Source: an uncultured Eubacteriales bacterium (GTDB lineage Bacteria; Bacillota; Clostridia; Oscillospirales; Oscillospiraceae). Taken from it: a DNA stretch of 17,258 nt. The first letter of the stretch is position 1; every line of letters begins with the position of its first letter. The stretch lies in assembly GCA_934567745.1 (NCBI GenBank), contig CAKTJM010000023.1, positions 1 through 17,258 of the forward strand, read 5' to 3'. A model generated the notes under the pieces. The model made no database searches and was not told where the DNA came from. It saw nothing but the letters and a program-made list of their open reading frames with translations. The position numbers and the translations under genes were made by a program. This document shows positions 1-6,336 of the stretch, one piece after another.

Positions 1-29
1 ATGTCACCGGAGAAAATGATTTGATCTTA

Positions 30-68
30 TTTCGCGCTTCCGAGCGCGAAACTCTGCGAGGCTTTTTT
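30..68 (+). terminator. Possible terminator-like hairpin at left edge
   Basis: A perfect 9-bp stem (30-38 with 43-51) closes a TCCG loop. A run of six T lies at 63-68, about a dozen bases after the stem. This could end a plus-strand gene lying outside the window, convergent with rplT. The gap between stem and T-run is longer than in a standard intrinsic terminator, so the call is weak. Confidence 0.3.
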
Positions 69-78
69 GACACGCTGG

Positions 79-102
79 GGGGCGCGGCAAGAGCCGCGCC
101 CC
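79..102. repeat. Perfect GC-rich hairpin without U-tract
   Basis: A 10-bp perfect inverted repeat (79-88 with 93-102) closes a 4-nt loop. Neither strand has a T-run directly after it. It sits between the rplT terminator and the 30-68 hairpin. It may be a backup hairpin for read-through transcripts; its function is unknown. Confidence 0.4.
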
Positions 103-112
103 ACTCGCAATG

Positions 113-150
113 AGACAGAAAAAAGGACTGGGCCTCTGCCCAGTCCTTTT
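113..150 (-). terminator. Intrinsic terminator of infC-rpmI-rplT
   Basis: On the minus strand a 13-bp perfect stem (150-138 with 133-121) with a 4-nt loop is followed by a T-rich tract. It starts about 30 bases after the rplT stop codon, so it most likely ends the operon. Confidence 0.9.
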
Positions 151-180
151 CATCTTATCGTATGGCTATGCTCCGAACGC

Positions 181-534
181 TCACAGCTTGGCCTTCGCCA
201 TCTCGGTGAGGGCGGTGAAGGCGGCCTTGTCGTTGACGGCCATCTCGGCGAGCATCTTGCGGTCGAGGGCCACGCCGGCCAGCTTCAGGCCGTGCATGAA
301 GGTGGAGTAGTTCATGCCGTTGGTCTTGCAGGCGGCATTGATGCGGGCGATCCACAGCTGGCGGAAGTTGCGCTTCTTCTGCTTGCGGCCCACGTATGCG
401 TAGGTCAGGGACTTCATGACCTGCTCGTTGGCCATCTTGAAATGCTTGGACTTGGCGCCCCAGTAGCCCTTGGCCATCTTCAGGATCTTGTTTCTTCTCT
501 TGCGCGTCATCATCGCGCCTTTGACTCTTGCCAT
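181..534 (-). CDS. rplT: 50S ribosomal protein L20
   Basis: This is a 117-residue, very basic protein, the normal length for bacterial L20. It starts [20 protein letters not shown] and contains the family segments [20 protein letters not shown] and [19 protein letters not shown]20 binds 23S rRNA early in assembly of the large subunit. In Firmicutes it also represses its own operon by binding the infC leader. The ATG has an AGGAGG ribosome binding site (545-550) 10 bases upstream. It is the third gene of infC-rpmI-rplT, 26 bases after rpmI, and a strong terminator follows. Identification is by family recognition and by the conserved gene order. Confidence 0.98.
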   Translation of the reverse strand: MARVKGAMMTRKRRNKILKMAKGYWGAKSKHFKMANEQVMKSLTYAYVGRKQKKRNFRQLWIARINAACKTNGMNYSTFMHGLKLAGVALDRKMLAEMAVNDKAAFTALTEMAKAKL

Positions 535-560
535 AGTATGTCAGCCTCCTATCTGTCGGA

Positions 561-758
561 TCATTTATACAGGATCATGCGCTTGATGGCGGACTCGTTG
601 GTCTTGTCCGCATAGGCGCCGGCGCGGAGGCCGCGTTTACGCTTGGTGCTCTTCTTGTTCAGGATGTGGCTCTTGAAGGCGTGAGCGCGCTTGACCTTGC
701 CGTTTTTCGTCAGGTTGAAACGCTTTTTTGCGCCGCTGTGGGTCTTGATCTTAGGCAT
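561..758 (-). CDS. rpmI: 50S ribosomal protein L35
   Basis: This is a 65-residue basic protein beginning [20 protein letters not shown], the typical L35 N-terminus. It ends in a short segment rich in Lys and Arg, and its length is standard for the family. L35 is a small component of the large ribosomal subunit. An AAAGGAG ribosome binding site (770-776) lies 11 bases before the ATG. It lies between infC and rplT with short gaps (24 and 26 bases) and no promoter of its own, so it is cotranscribed with both. Confidence 0.98.
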   Translation of the reverse strand: MPKIKTHSGAKKRFNLTKNGKVKRAHAFKSHILNKKSTKRKRGLRAGAYADKTNESAIKRMILYK

Positions 759-782
759 GGCGGAAAACTCCTTTGTAAGATT

Positions 783-1313
783 TTACTTTTTGTTGTCTTT
801 GTTCTGCCGCGGGGAGAGGAACATGGTCATGTGCCGTCCGTCCAGCTTCGGCTCCTTGTCCATGCTCGCCACCTCGGTGCATACCTCGGCGAACTTCTCG
901 AGGAGACGCTTGCCGATGTCCGTGTGGGCCATCTCGCGGCCGCGGAAGCGGACGGCGACCTTGACCCGGTTCCCGTCGGCCAGGAACCGCTGAGCGTTGC
1001 GGACCTTGACGTTGAAATCGTTGACGTCGATCCCGGGGGACATACGCACTTCCTTGATCTCCACGACGCGCTGGTTCTTCTTGGCTTCCTTGTCGCGTTT
1101 GGTCTGCTCGAAGCGGTACTTGCCATAGTCCATGAGCTTGCAGACAGGCGGGACAGCGTTGGGCGAGATCTTGACCAGGTCGAGCTCAGCCTCGTTCGCC
1201 TTGTCCATGGCCTGGGCCAGGGGCATGATGCCGAGCTGCTCGCCCTGAGCGGAGATCAGACGCACTTCCTTGTCTCGGATCTCTTCGTTGATCTGATGAG
1301 CCGTGTTAGCGAT
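783..1313 (-). CDS. infC: Translation initiation factor IF-3, probable AUC start
   Basis: IF3 binds the 30S subunit, prevents premature 50S joining and checks the start codon-initiator tRNA pair. The sequence carries the IF3 hallmarks QINEEIRDKEVRLIS, PPVCKLMDYGKYRFEQ, KEVRMSPGIDVNDFNVKVR and VRFRGREMAH. The conserved INEEIRDKEVR block extends upstream of the first GTG (1265), so the gene must start earlier. An in-frame stop lies at 1341-1343 and no ATG, GTG or TTG lies between it and the conserved block. The best start is ATC at 1311-1313, with GGAGGTG (1322-1328) 8 bases upstream, giving 176 residues (MANTAHQINEE...), a normal IF3 length. Rare AUU/AUC-type starts are a known trait of infC in several bacteria and let IF3 repress its own translation. 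First gene of the operon. Confidence 0.93.
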   Translation of the reverse strand: MANTAHQINEEIRDKEVRLISAQGEQLGIMPLAQAMDKANEAELDLVKISPNAVPPVCKLMDYGKYRFEQTKRDKEAKKNQRVVEIKEVRMSPGIDVNDFNVKVRNAQRFLADGNRVKVAVRFRGREMAHTDIGKRLLEKFAEVCTEVASMDKEPKLDGRHMTMFLSPRQNKDNKK

Positions 1314-1508
1314 GGTGGACGCACCTCCGTTTCCAGAATTTCATCGTTTTTGGCCGTGCCCTGTACCGGGGCACAAAAAAAGGGGATACCGAAGAAGGTA
1401 TCCGCACACAGGGAAAGAGATGGCCCGCCTAGGGGGCCTGGGACTCTCTGCCGTATGGACCTCTTCGCGTCGCTCGCTGGAGGTGAGGACATCCTTCTTT
1501 CTTGTACG
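1314..1508 (-). promoter_or_regulatory. infC operon leader, probable L20-type attenuator
   Basis: About 195 nt of untranslated leader separate the predicted transcription start (near 1508) from the infC start. It contains several GC-rich inverted repeats, among them GTGCCC/GGGCAC (1357-1374) and a complete terminator (1375-1403). In Bacillus subtilis, L20 binds the leader of this same operon and causes premature termination. Position, operon and architecture match that mechanism; I could not test the L20-binding fold itself. Confidence 0.7.
1375..1403 (-). terminator. Attenuator terminator in infC leader
   Basis: On the minus strand a 7-bp stem, GGATACC (1403-1397) with GGTATCC (1390-1384), closes a 6-nt loop and is followed by a run of seven T (1381-1375). 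It lies roughly 105 nt into the leader and about 60 nt before infC. It can therefore only act on infC operon transcripts, which marks it as an attenuator. Confidence 0.8.
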
Positions 1509-1514
1509 GCAAAC

Positions 1515-1543
1515 AGTATACCAGACGCCCGGCGGGCTGTCAA
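1515..1543 (-). promoter_or_regulatory. Promoter of infC-rpmI-rplT
   Basis: A perfect TTGACA (1543-1538) and TATACT (1520-1515) are separated by 17 bases on the minus strand, a near-ideal housekeeping sigma promoter. The predicted transcript starts near 1508. It lies only 30 bases after the spo0A stop codon, and no spo0A terminator is visible, so spo0A read-through would also enter the attenuated leader. Confidence 0.92.
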
Positions 1544-1573
1544 GGGTTTTTTATGGAAGCAGGGGGCGGCGGC

Positions 1574-2338
1574 TCACATGGCCTGGCGGCGCTGGAGGAC
1601 GAGCCGGTCGGCGATCATGGCGATGAACTCCGAATTGGTGGGCTTGCCCTTGGCGTTGGAGACGGTGAAGCCGAAATACTTCTGGAGCGTGTCGAGGTCG
1701 CCGCGGTCCCACGCGACCTCGATCGCGTGCCGGATGGCGCGCTCGACGCGGGAGGCGGTGGTGCCGAACTTGCGGGCGACCTCCGGATAGAGGACCTTGG
1801 TGACGGCGTTGATGACGTCCATGTCCTGGACGGTCATGATGATGGCTTCGCGTAGGTACTGATATCCCTTGATATGGGCGGGGACGCCGATCTCGTGGAT
1901 GATGGCGGTGATGTTCGCCTCCAGCGTACGGCGGGTGCTCTCGTCATCGTCTTCGATACGGTCGGCCCAGTGACGGGCCGAGAGCAGACGGATGCGTTCT
2001 ACGACCGAGGGGATGCGGCAGGGCTTCATCATGTAATAGTCGCCGCCGGAGCTGGCGACCTGGTCGGCCATGCAGCCCTTGGCGAAGCCCGAGAGGATGA
2101 GCGTGCTGATGGGAAGGTCCCGGACCTCGTCGAGCACGTCGAACCCGTCGGCCTGCTCGAGGACCAGGTCCATCACGAGGATGTCGGGGCCAAGCTCGCG
2201 GCAGAGACGGATCGCCTCCTGCCCGTCGGCGGTCTGTGCGATGAACTCCAGATCGGCTTCTGCGCGGACCGCATCGCTCAGGGCGGCGCGGAACTCGTCG
2301 CTGGCGTCGGCGATGAGGATCGTCTTCTTGTTGTCCAT
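1574..2338 (-). CDS. spo0A: Sporulation master regulator Spo0A
   Basis: This is a 254-residue response regulator. The receiver domain (about 5-120) carries the phosphoacceptor Asp57 in DILVMDLV, Ser83 in LILSG and Lys105 in MMKP. After a linker, the Spo0A effector domain (about 138-250) contains [19 protein letters not shown], the recognition helix [18 protein letters not shown] and [15 protein letters not shown], nearly identical to characterised Spo0A proteins. It controls entry into sporulation by binding 0A boxes. The start chosen is the ATG at 2336-2338, preceded by GGAGGGAG (2348-2355); an in-frame extension upstream would cross the promoter. One acidic-pocket position is unusual: the motif reads IADAS rather than the common xDD. 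spo0A is not beside spoIVB here as it is in many spore formers; it lies upstream of infC and divergent from iorA. Confidence 0.97.
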   Translation of the reverse strand: MDNKKTILIADASDEFRAALSDAVRAEADLEFIAQTADGQEAIRLCRELGPDILVMDLVLEQADGFDVLDEVRDLPISTLILSGFAKGCMADQVASSGGDYYMMKPCRIPSVVERIRLLSARHWADRIEDDDESTRRTLEANITAIIHEIGVPAHIKGYQYLREAIIMTVQDMDVINAVTKVLYPEVARKFGTTASRVERAIRHAIEVAWDRGDLDTLQKYFGFTVSNAKGKPTNSEFIAMIADRLVLQRRQAM

Positions 2339-2426
2339 CGGTGTTGTCTCCCTCCATAGAGGACGGGCGAGTCCCGCCTCTCGTTGATTTCCAAGCAAAC
2401 CATGCGCGTTCCTGACCGGTGTATAC

Positions 2427-2455
2427 AATATATCACGTTCGGACAGCGAACGCAA
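2427..2455 (-). promoter_or_regulatory. Putative promoter of spo0A
   Basis: On the minus strand TTGCGT (2455-2450) and TATATT (2432-2427) are separated by 17 bases, about 90 bases before the spo0A ATG. The 356-base spo0A/iorA gap (2339-2694) holds this element, a 0A-box candidate and the iorA promoter. I found no small gene in it. Confidence 0.6.
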
Positions 2456-2496
2456 GGCGAAAATGGTAGAATGTGGGAAATATGTCGCCGCAAGTT

Positions 2497-2503
2497 TCGA
2501 CAC
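2497..2503 (-). promoter_or_regulatory. Candidate 0A box (Spo0A binding site)
   Basis: On the minus strand the sequence reads TGTCGAA (followed by A), an exact match to the 0A-box core TGNCGAA. It lies about 45 bases upstream of the putative spo0A -35 box, so it may mediate autoregulation. One 7-mer match can occur by chance, hence moderate confidence. Confidence 0.45.
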
Positions 2504-2602
2504 GATCCGACAGTTCCGGAAGATACTGGGGAAAATGGGACGTTTTCCATCGAACCGAAGAAAAATCCGCAGGAAAGAACGAAAATTTGTCTGGAAACCC
2601 GG

Positions 2603-2631
2603 TTTACGGGGCGGCGGAAACATGCTAAGAT
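2603..2631 (+). promoter_or_regulatory. Putative promoter of iorA
   Basis: TTTACG (2603-2608) and TAAGAT (2626-2631) are separated by 17 bases, with a TGC extended -10 element (2623-2625). The iorA ATG lies about 60 bases downstream. No other good promoter is visible on this strand in the gap. Confidence 0.6.
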
Positions 2632-2694
2632 ATCGTTCGTACCATTCTATCATGGATCGTCATCGAAACGACGCGGAAAGGGGACTTTTTCACC

Positions 2695-4431
2695 ATGAGG
2701 ACGCTGATGTTGGGCAATGCCGCCGCGGCCCGCGGCCTGCACGAGGCCGGCTGTGCCATCATCTCCAGCTATCCGGGCACGCCCAGCACGGAGATCACCG
2801 AGCAGGCGGCCCGCTACGACGACATCTACTGCGAGTGGGCGCCGAACGAGAAGGTCGCCATGGAGGCCGCCTACGGCGCCTCCCTTGCCGGGAAGCGCTC
2901 CGCCTGCGTGATGAAGCATGTGGGCGTCAACGTCGCCGCCGATCCCCTCTTCACGCTCTCCTATACCGGTGTGAACGCCGGGATGGTCATCTTCGCCGCC
3001 GACGACCCCGGGATGCACTCCTCTCAGAACGAGCAGGACTCCCGCCACTACGCCGTCTCCGCGAAGCTGCCCATGCTCGAGCCGGCCGACTCCGACGAGG
3101 CCCGCCGCTTCACCCGCGCGGCCTTCGAGCTGTCCGAGCGGTTCGACACCGCCGTCTTCGTCAAGCTCTGCACCCGCATCTCCCATTCGCAGAGCCTCGT
3201 CGAGCCGCAGGAGCCGGTCTGTCCGCCCGAGCGGCCCTACGTCAAGGACATCGCCAAGTACGTCATGGTGCCCGGCAACGCCCGGCCCCGCCACCCCATC
3301 GTCGAGGCCCGGATGGAGGCCCTGACCGCCTTCGCGGAGGAGACCGACCTCAACCGCGTCGAGCTGGGCGAGGACCGCTCCTTCGGCATCATCACCTCCT
3401 CCACCTGCTATCAGTACGCCCGCGAGGTCTTCGGCCCCCAGGCGTCCATCCTCAAGCTCGGCATGATCAACCCCCTGCCGAAGCAGAAGATCCTCGACTT
3501 CGCCGCCCAGGTCGATAAGCTGATCGTCCTGGAGGAGCTGGACCCCGTCATCGAGGAGCACTGCCGCTCGCTCGGGCTGACCGTCACCGGCAAGGACACG
3601 ATGCCCCTGGTCGGCGAGTTCTCCCAGGGCCTCGTGGCCGAGCGGCTGCTCGGCAAGGTCCGGCCCGCGCAGGGCCTGGACGAGGCCGTGCCCGGCCGTC
3701 CGCCCGTGCTGTGCGCGGGCTGTCCCCACCGCGGCCTGTTCTACACCCTCGCCAAGCACAAGGTCACCGTCCTCGGCGACATCGGCTGCTATACCCTGGC
3801 CGCCTACGAGCCGCTGTACGCCATCGAGACCTGCCTGTGCATGGGCAGCTCCGTCAGCTCGCTCCACGGCTTCAACAAGGCCCTGGGCGCGCAGAGCCAG
3901 GGCCGCACCGTCGCCGTCCTCGGCGACTCGACCTTCATGCACTCCGGCATGACCGGCCTGGCCGACATCGCCTACAACCAGTCGAACTCCACCGTCATCA
4001 TCCTCGACAACTCCACCACCGGCATGACCGGCCACCAGCAGAACCCCACGACGGGCAAAAACCTGCGCGGCGACCCCGCCGGGAAGATCGACCTCGAGAC
4101 CCTCTGCCGCGCCATGGGCATCCGCCGCGTGCGGGTGGTCGATCCCTACGACCTGAAGGCGACCGACGCCGCCGTCGTCGAGGAGCTGGCTGCGGACGAG
4201 CCGTCCGTCATCATCACGCGCCGCCCGTGCGCGCTGCTCAAGAACGTGGCGAAGCGCCCGCCCCTGGCCGTGGACCCCGAGGCATGCAAGGGCTGCAAGG
4301 TCTGCATGAAGATGGGCTGCCCGGCCATCTCCTGGAAGGAGAAGAAGGCCGTCGTCGATCCGACCCAGTGCGTCGGCTGCGGCGTGTGCGAGCAGCTGTG
4401 CAGGTTCGACGCCTTCCATGCCCTGTCATGA
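2695..4431 (+). CDS. iorA: Indolepyruvate:ferredoxin oxidoreductase, alpha subunit
   Basis: This 578-residue protein has the normal IorA length. In the IorAB complex it oxidatively decarboxylates aryl-pyruvates from Trp, Phe and Tyr transamination to aryl-acetyl-CoA, reducing ferredoxin. The pyruvate-oxidoreductase-type N-terminal domain includes SSYPGTPSTEITE and WAPNEKVAMEAAYGASLAGK. The thiamine-diphosphate domain carries GDIGCY (about 361), GDSTFMHSG (about 410) and DNSTTGMTGHQQNPTTG (about 436). Two C-terminal [4Fe-4S] motifs follow: C531-x2-C-x2-C-x4-C and C559-x2-C-x2-C-x3-C. AAAGGGG precedes the ATG. The partner iorB (gamma-domain subunit), usually directly downstream, is absent: a terminator and a transporter follow instead. 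The enzyme would be cytoplasmic and made from its own promoter. Confidence 0.95.
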   Translation: MRTLMLGNAAAARGLHEAGCAIISSYPGTPSTEITEQAARYDDIYCEWAPNEKVAMEAAYGASLAGKRSACVMKHVGVNVAADPLFTLSYTGVNAGMVIFAADDPGMHSSQNEQDSRHYAVSAKLPMLEPADSDEARRFTRAAFELSERFDTAVFVKLCTRISHSQSLVEPQEPVCPPERPYVKDIAKYVMVPGNARPRHPIVEARMEALTAFAEETDLNRVELGEDRSFGIITSSTCYQYAREVFGPQASILKLGMINPLPKQKILDFAAQVDKLIVLEELDPVIEEHCRSLGLTVTGKDTMPLVGEFSQGLVAERLLGKVRPAQGLDEAVPGRPPVLCAGCPHRGLFYTLAKHKVTVLGDIGCYTLAAYEPLYAIETCLCMGSSVSSLHGFNKALGAQSQGRTVAVLGDSTFMHSGMTGLADIAYNQSNSTVIILDNSTTGMTGHQQNPTTGKNLRGDPAGKIDLETLCRAMGIRRVRVVDPYDLKATDAAVVEELAADEPSVIITRRPCALLKNVAKRPPLAVDPEACKGCKVCMKMGCPAISWKEKKAVVDPTQCVGCGVCEQLCRFDAFHALS

Positions 4432-4469
4432 GGACACGGCAGGGGACATAAGATGCTCTTTGGAGACAG

Positions 4470-4503
4470 GGAGCAGGACCCGGAACGAGCCCTGCTCCTT
4501 TTT
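4470..4503 (+). terminator. Terminator of iorA
   Basis: An 8-bp stem GGAGCAGG/CCTGCTCC (4470-4477 with 4491-4498) with a 13-nt loop is followed by TTTTT. It lies about 40 bases after the iorA stop, so iorA ends as a single gene. Confidence 0.85.
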
Positions 4504-4514
4504 CCTGCCTGAAA

Positions 4515-4532
4515 TCGTTTCCCAAGAAACGA
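4515..4532. repeat. Inverted repeat, possible operator
   Basis: A 7-bp perfect inverted repeat TCGTTTC/GAAACGA separated by CCAA lies between the iorA terminator and the next gene. No U-tract follows, so it is not a terminator. It may be a repressor site for the downstream permease; no binding protein can be named. Confidence 0.35.
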
Positions 4533-4691
4533 CAGATCCTGCAAAATGACGGAAAAACGTTCCAATATGCCCCAGGATAAGGGGAAAGCTGGATAAAATA
4601 CAACAGACTGCCATCTCATCCGAGAGACCCGCGACAGACCGTGAAATCAGGCGGCAGAGCCGCCAAAACAAATAGGAGGGACCATCCCAAA

Positions 4692-6041
4692 ATGATCAGT
4701 CAAATCATCGCAGTCCTCATCTTCCTCGTCATGTTCGTCGAGATCGTGCGCGAGAAGATCCCACGCTACCTCGTCGCGCTCCTGGCCGGGGCCGTGACCA
4801 TCGTGGTGGTCTTCCTCTGCTGCATGCGCAGCCCCGCCGCCGTGTGGGAGGCGCTGAGCTTCCAGAGCATGGCGGAGACCGGCTTCTGGTACGCGCTCCA
4901 CGGCGAGGGCGAGCTGAACACCGGCATCAACTGGAGCACCATCATCTTCATCACCGGCATGATGATCATGGTCGAGTGCATGAGCGAGGCCGGCTTCTTC
5001 GACTGGCTCTGTCTCCGGCTGGCCAAGCTCGTCGATTATAAGCCCGTCCCCCTCCTCATCTGCTTCATGATCCTCTCCGCGGTGCTGTCCATGTTCATCG
5101 ACAGCATCACCGTCATCCTCTTCCTGGCCGTGGCCAGCGTCAGCCTGGCGAAGCTGCTGGAGTTCGACCCCATCCCCCTCATCATCGCGGAGATCTTCAC
5201 CGCCAACCTCGGCGGCTCCGCCACCATGAGCGGCGATCCCCCCAACATCATCATCGGCACCGCCCTCGGCCTGACCTTCGGCGACTTCCTGACGAACACC
5301 GGCGTCATCGCCCTCGTCGGCCTGGTGGTCATCGTGCCCTTCTTCTATTTCTGCTTCCGCAAGTCCCTGCGCAGCGCCTCGCCCGCCGGTGCGGCCAAGG
5401 CCCGCGCCCTCGACCCCAAGGCGGCCATCCACGACAAGCGCCGCTTCGCCGTGAGCACGGTCATCTTCCTCGTCATCGTCGTCCTGCTCATCACCCACGC
5501 CAAGACCGGCCTGACCGTCGCCTCCGTCGGCGTCATCGCCGCCATCCTGGGCCTGGCCGCAACCAAGTCGCCCTTCCACCTGCTGCGGCGCGTGGACTGG
5601 CAGACCGTCCTGTTCTTCATCGGCCTCTTCGTCGCGGTCAGCGGGCTGGAGCAGACCGGCGTGCTCGAGGCCATGGCCGATGGCATCGCCCACATCACCG
5701 GCGGCAGCACCGTCCTCATGATCGTCGTCATCCTCTGGCTCTCCGCCGTCGCCTCCGCCTTCGTGGACAACATCCCCTTCGCCGCCACCATGGTCCCCGT
5801 CATCAACAGCCTCTCCGCGACCATGGGCGTGGACCTGAACACCCTCGCCTGGACCCTGTCCATGGGCACCGACATCGGCGGCTCCGGCACGCCGATCGGC
5901 GCCTCGGCCAACGTCGCCGGGACCGCCATCGCGTCCAAGAACGGCTACCCCATCAGCTGGGGCCGCTACTGTAAGTATTCTGCCCCCGCCGCCGTCATCG
6001 TCCTGGCCATCAGCATGGTCATGCTCCTCCTGCGGTATTGA
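4692..6041 (+). CDS. ArsB/NhaD-type (ion transporter superfamily) permease
   Basis: This is an integral membrane protein of 449 residues, nearly all hydrophobic helices. It has the signature GGSATMSGDPPNIIIG (174-189) and, in the second half, SAFVDNIPFAATM (about 356) and GGSGTPIGASANV, the repeated-half pattern of the ArsB/NhaD/P-protein group. Members move arsenite, or exchange sodium for protons, or carry organic or inorganic anions. The substrate cannot be read from sequence, and no arsenic genes (arsR, arsC) lie nearby. The start is the ATG at 4692, with AGGAGGG (4674-4680) upstream; an earlier in-frame start would precede this site. A 6-bp hairpin (4650-4664) lies just before the ribosome binding site. 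No strong promoter is visible, although TAAAAT stands near 4594. It is closely related in fold to the gene starting at 7748. Confidence 0.85.
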   Translation: MISQIIAVLIFLVMFVEIVREKIPRYLVALLAGAVTIVVVFLCCMRSPAAVWEALSFQSMAETGFWYALHGEGELNTGINWSTIIFITGMMIMVECMSEAGFFDWLCLRLAKLVDYKPVPLLICFMILSAVLSMFIDSITVILFLAVASVSLAKLLEFDPIPLIIAEIFTANLGGSATMSGDPPNIIIGTALGLTFGDFLTNTGVIALVGLVVIVPFFYFCFRKSLRSASPAGAAKARALDPKAAIHDKRRFAVSTVIFLVIVVLLITHAKTGLTVASVGVIAAILGLAATKSPFHLLRRVDWQTVLFFIGLFVAVSGLEQTGVLEAMADGIAHITGGSTVLMIVVILWLSAVASAFVDNIPFAATMVPVINSLSATMGVDLNTLAWTLSMGTDIGGSGTPIGASANVAGTAIASKNGYPISWGRYCKYSAPAAVIVLAISMVMLLLRY

Positions 6042-6065
6042 GCCCGATCGCCCCATCCGAACGCC

Positions 6066-6100
6066 ACACGTCCGCCGGTCCGCCCGGCGGACGTGTTTTT
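6066..6100 (+). terminator. Terminator after first permease
   Basis: A 13-bp perfect stem (6066-6078 with 6084-6096) with a 5-nt loop runs into TTTTT. It starts 25 bases after the permease stop codon and is a strong intrinsic terminator. Confidence 0.92.
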
Positions 6101-6259
6101 CTCTGTTTTGGCTCCCTGTTCCTTGGAAAATAGGCAATTTCTTCAAAACGACGCCGTTTCGCCCCGATTTTCCCCAATTTTTGCCTGTTTTTAGAAGGAT
6201 CCTTTGTCAATGATGCTATCATAACTTCCACTATTTGACAATTAAGGAAAATGAAAACT

Positions 6260-6289
6260 TTGCACCGGAAAATGCCCGTTTGCTATACT
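6260..6289 (+). promoter_or_regulatory. Putative promoter of CPA2 antiporter gene
   Basis: TTGCAC (6260-6265) and TATACT (6284-6289) are separated by 18 bases, with a TGC extended -10 element. The start codon is about 48 bases after the -10 box. The -10 lies inside the dyad TGCTAT-ACTG-ATAGCA (6281-6296). The rest of the 6101-6259 gap is AT-rich, and I see no gene in it. Confidence 0.7.
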
Positions 6290-6297
6290 GATAGCAT
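6281..6297. promoter_or_regulatory. Dyad over the -10 region, possible operator
   Basis: TGCTAT and ATAGCA form a 6-bp inverted repeat around ACTG, overlapping the -10 box. The right part, TGATAGCAT (6289-6297), is the exact reverse complement of ATGCTATCA at 6213-6221, about 70 bases upstream. Two related sites around a promoter suggest a regulator, but none can be named. Confidence 0.35.
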
Positions 6298-6336
6298 ACT
6301 TCGTGACACCGCCACGACCCGGGAGCTATCGTTATC

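Noticed and set aside
666..1790. 374-codon plus-strand frame opposite rpmI, infC and the leader
   Set aside because: It lies antisense to well-conserved ribosomal genes and crosses a promoter and terminators. No family resemblance.
2374..2415. Sigma-H promoter for spo0A
   Set aside because: CAGGAAC followed by GGAAATC only loosely resembles the consensus and the spacing is uncertain, so it was not annotated.
2339..2653. Upstream in-frame extension of spo0A
   Set aside because: It would place the coding region across the promoter and 0A box. The conserved Spo0A N-terminus and a good ribosome binding site support the start at 2338.
2650..4419. 589-codon antisense frame opposite iorA
   Set aside because: It shadows IorA; composition is biased to Gly, Ala, Val and Asp, with no recognisable domain and no ribosome binding site.
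4692..6041. Arsenite efflux pump (arsB) call
   Set aside because: The fold group includes ArsB, but no arsR, arsA, arsC or acr3 gene is near, and the motifs do not separate ArsB from NhaD-type members.
4647..6146. 499-codon antisense frame opposite the first permease
   Set aside because: Its Asp-, Glu- and Gly-rich product is the complement of hydrophobic codons such as ATC, GTC and CTC. It is a shadow.
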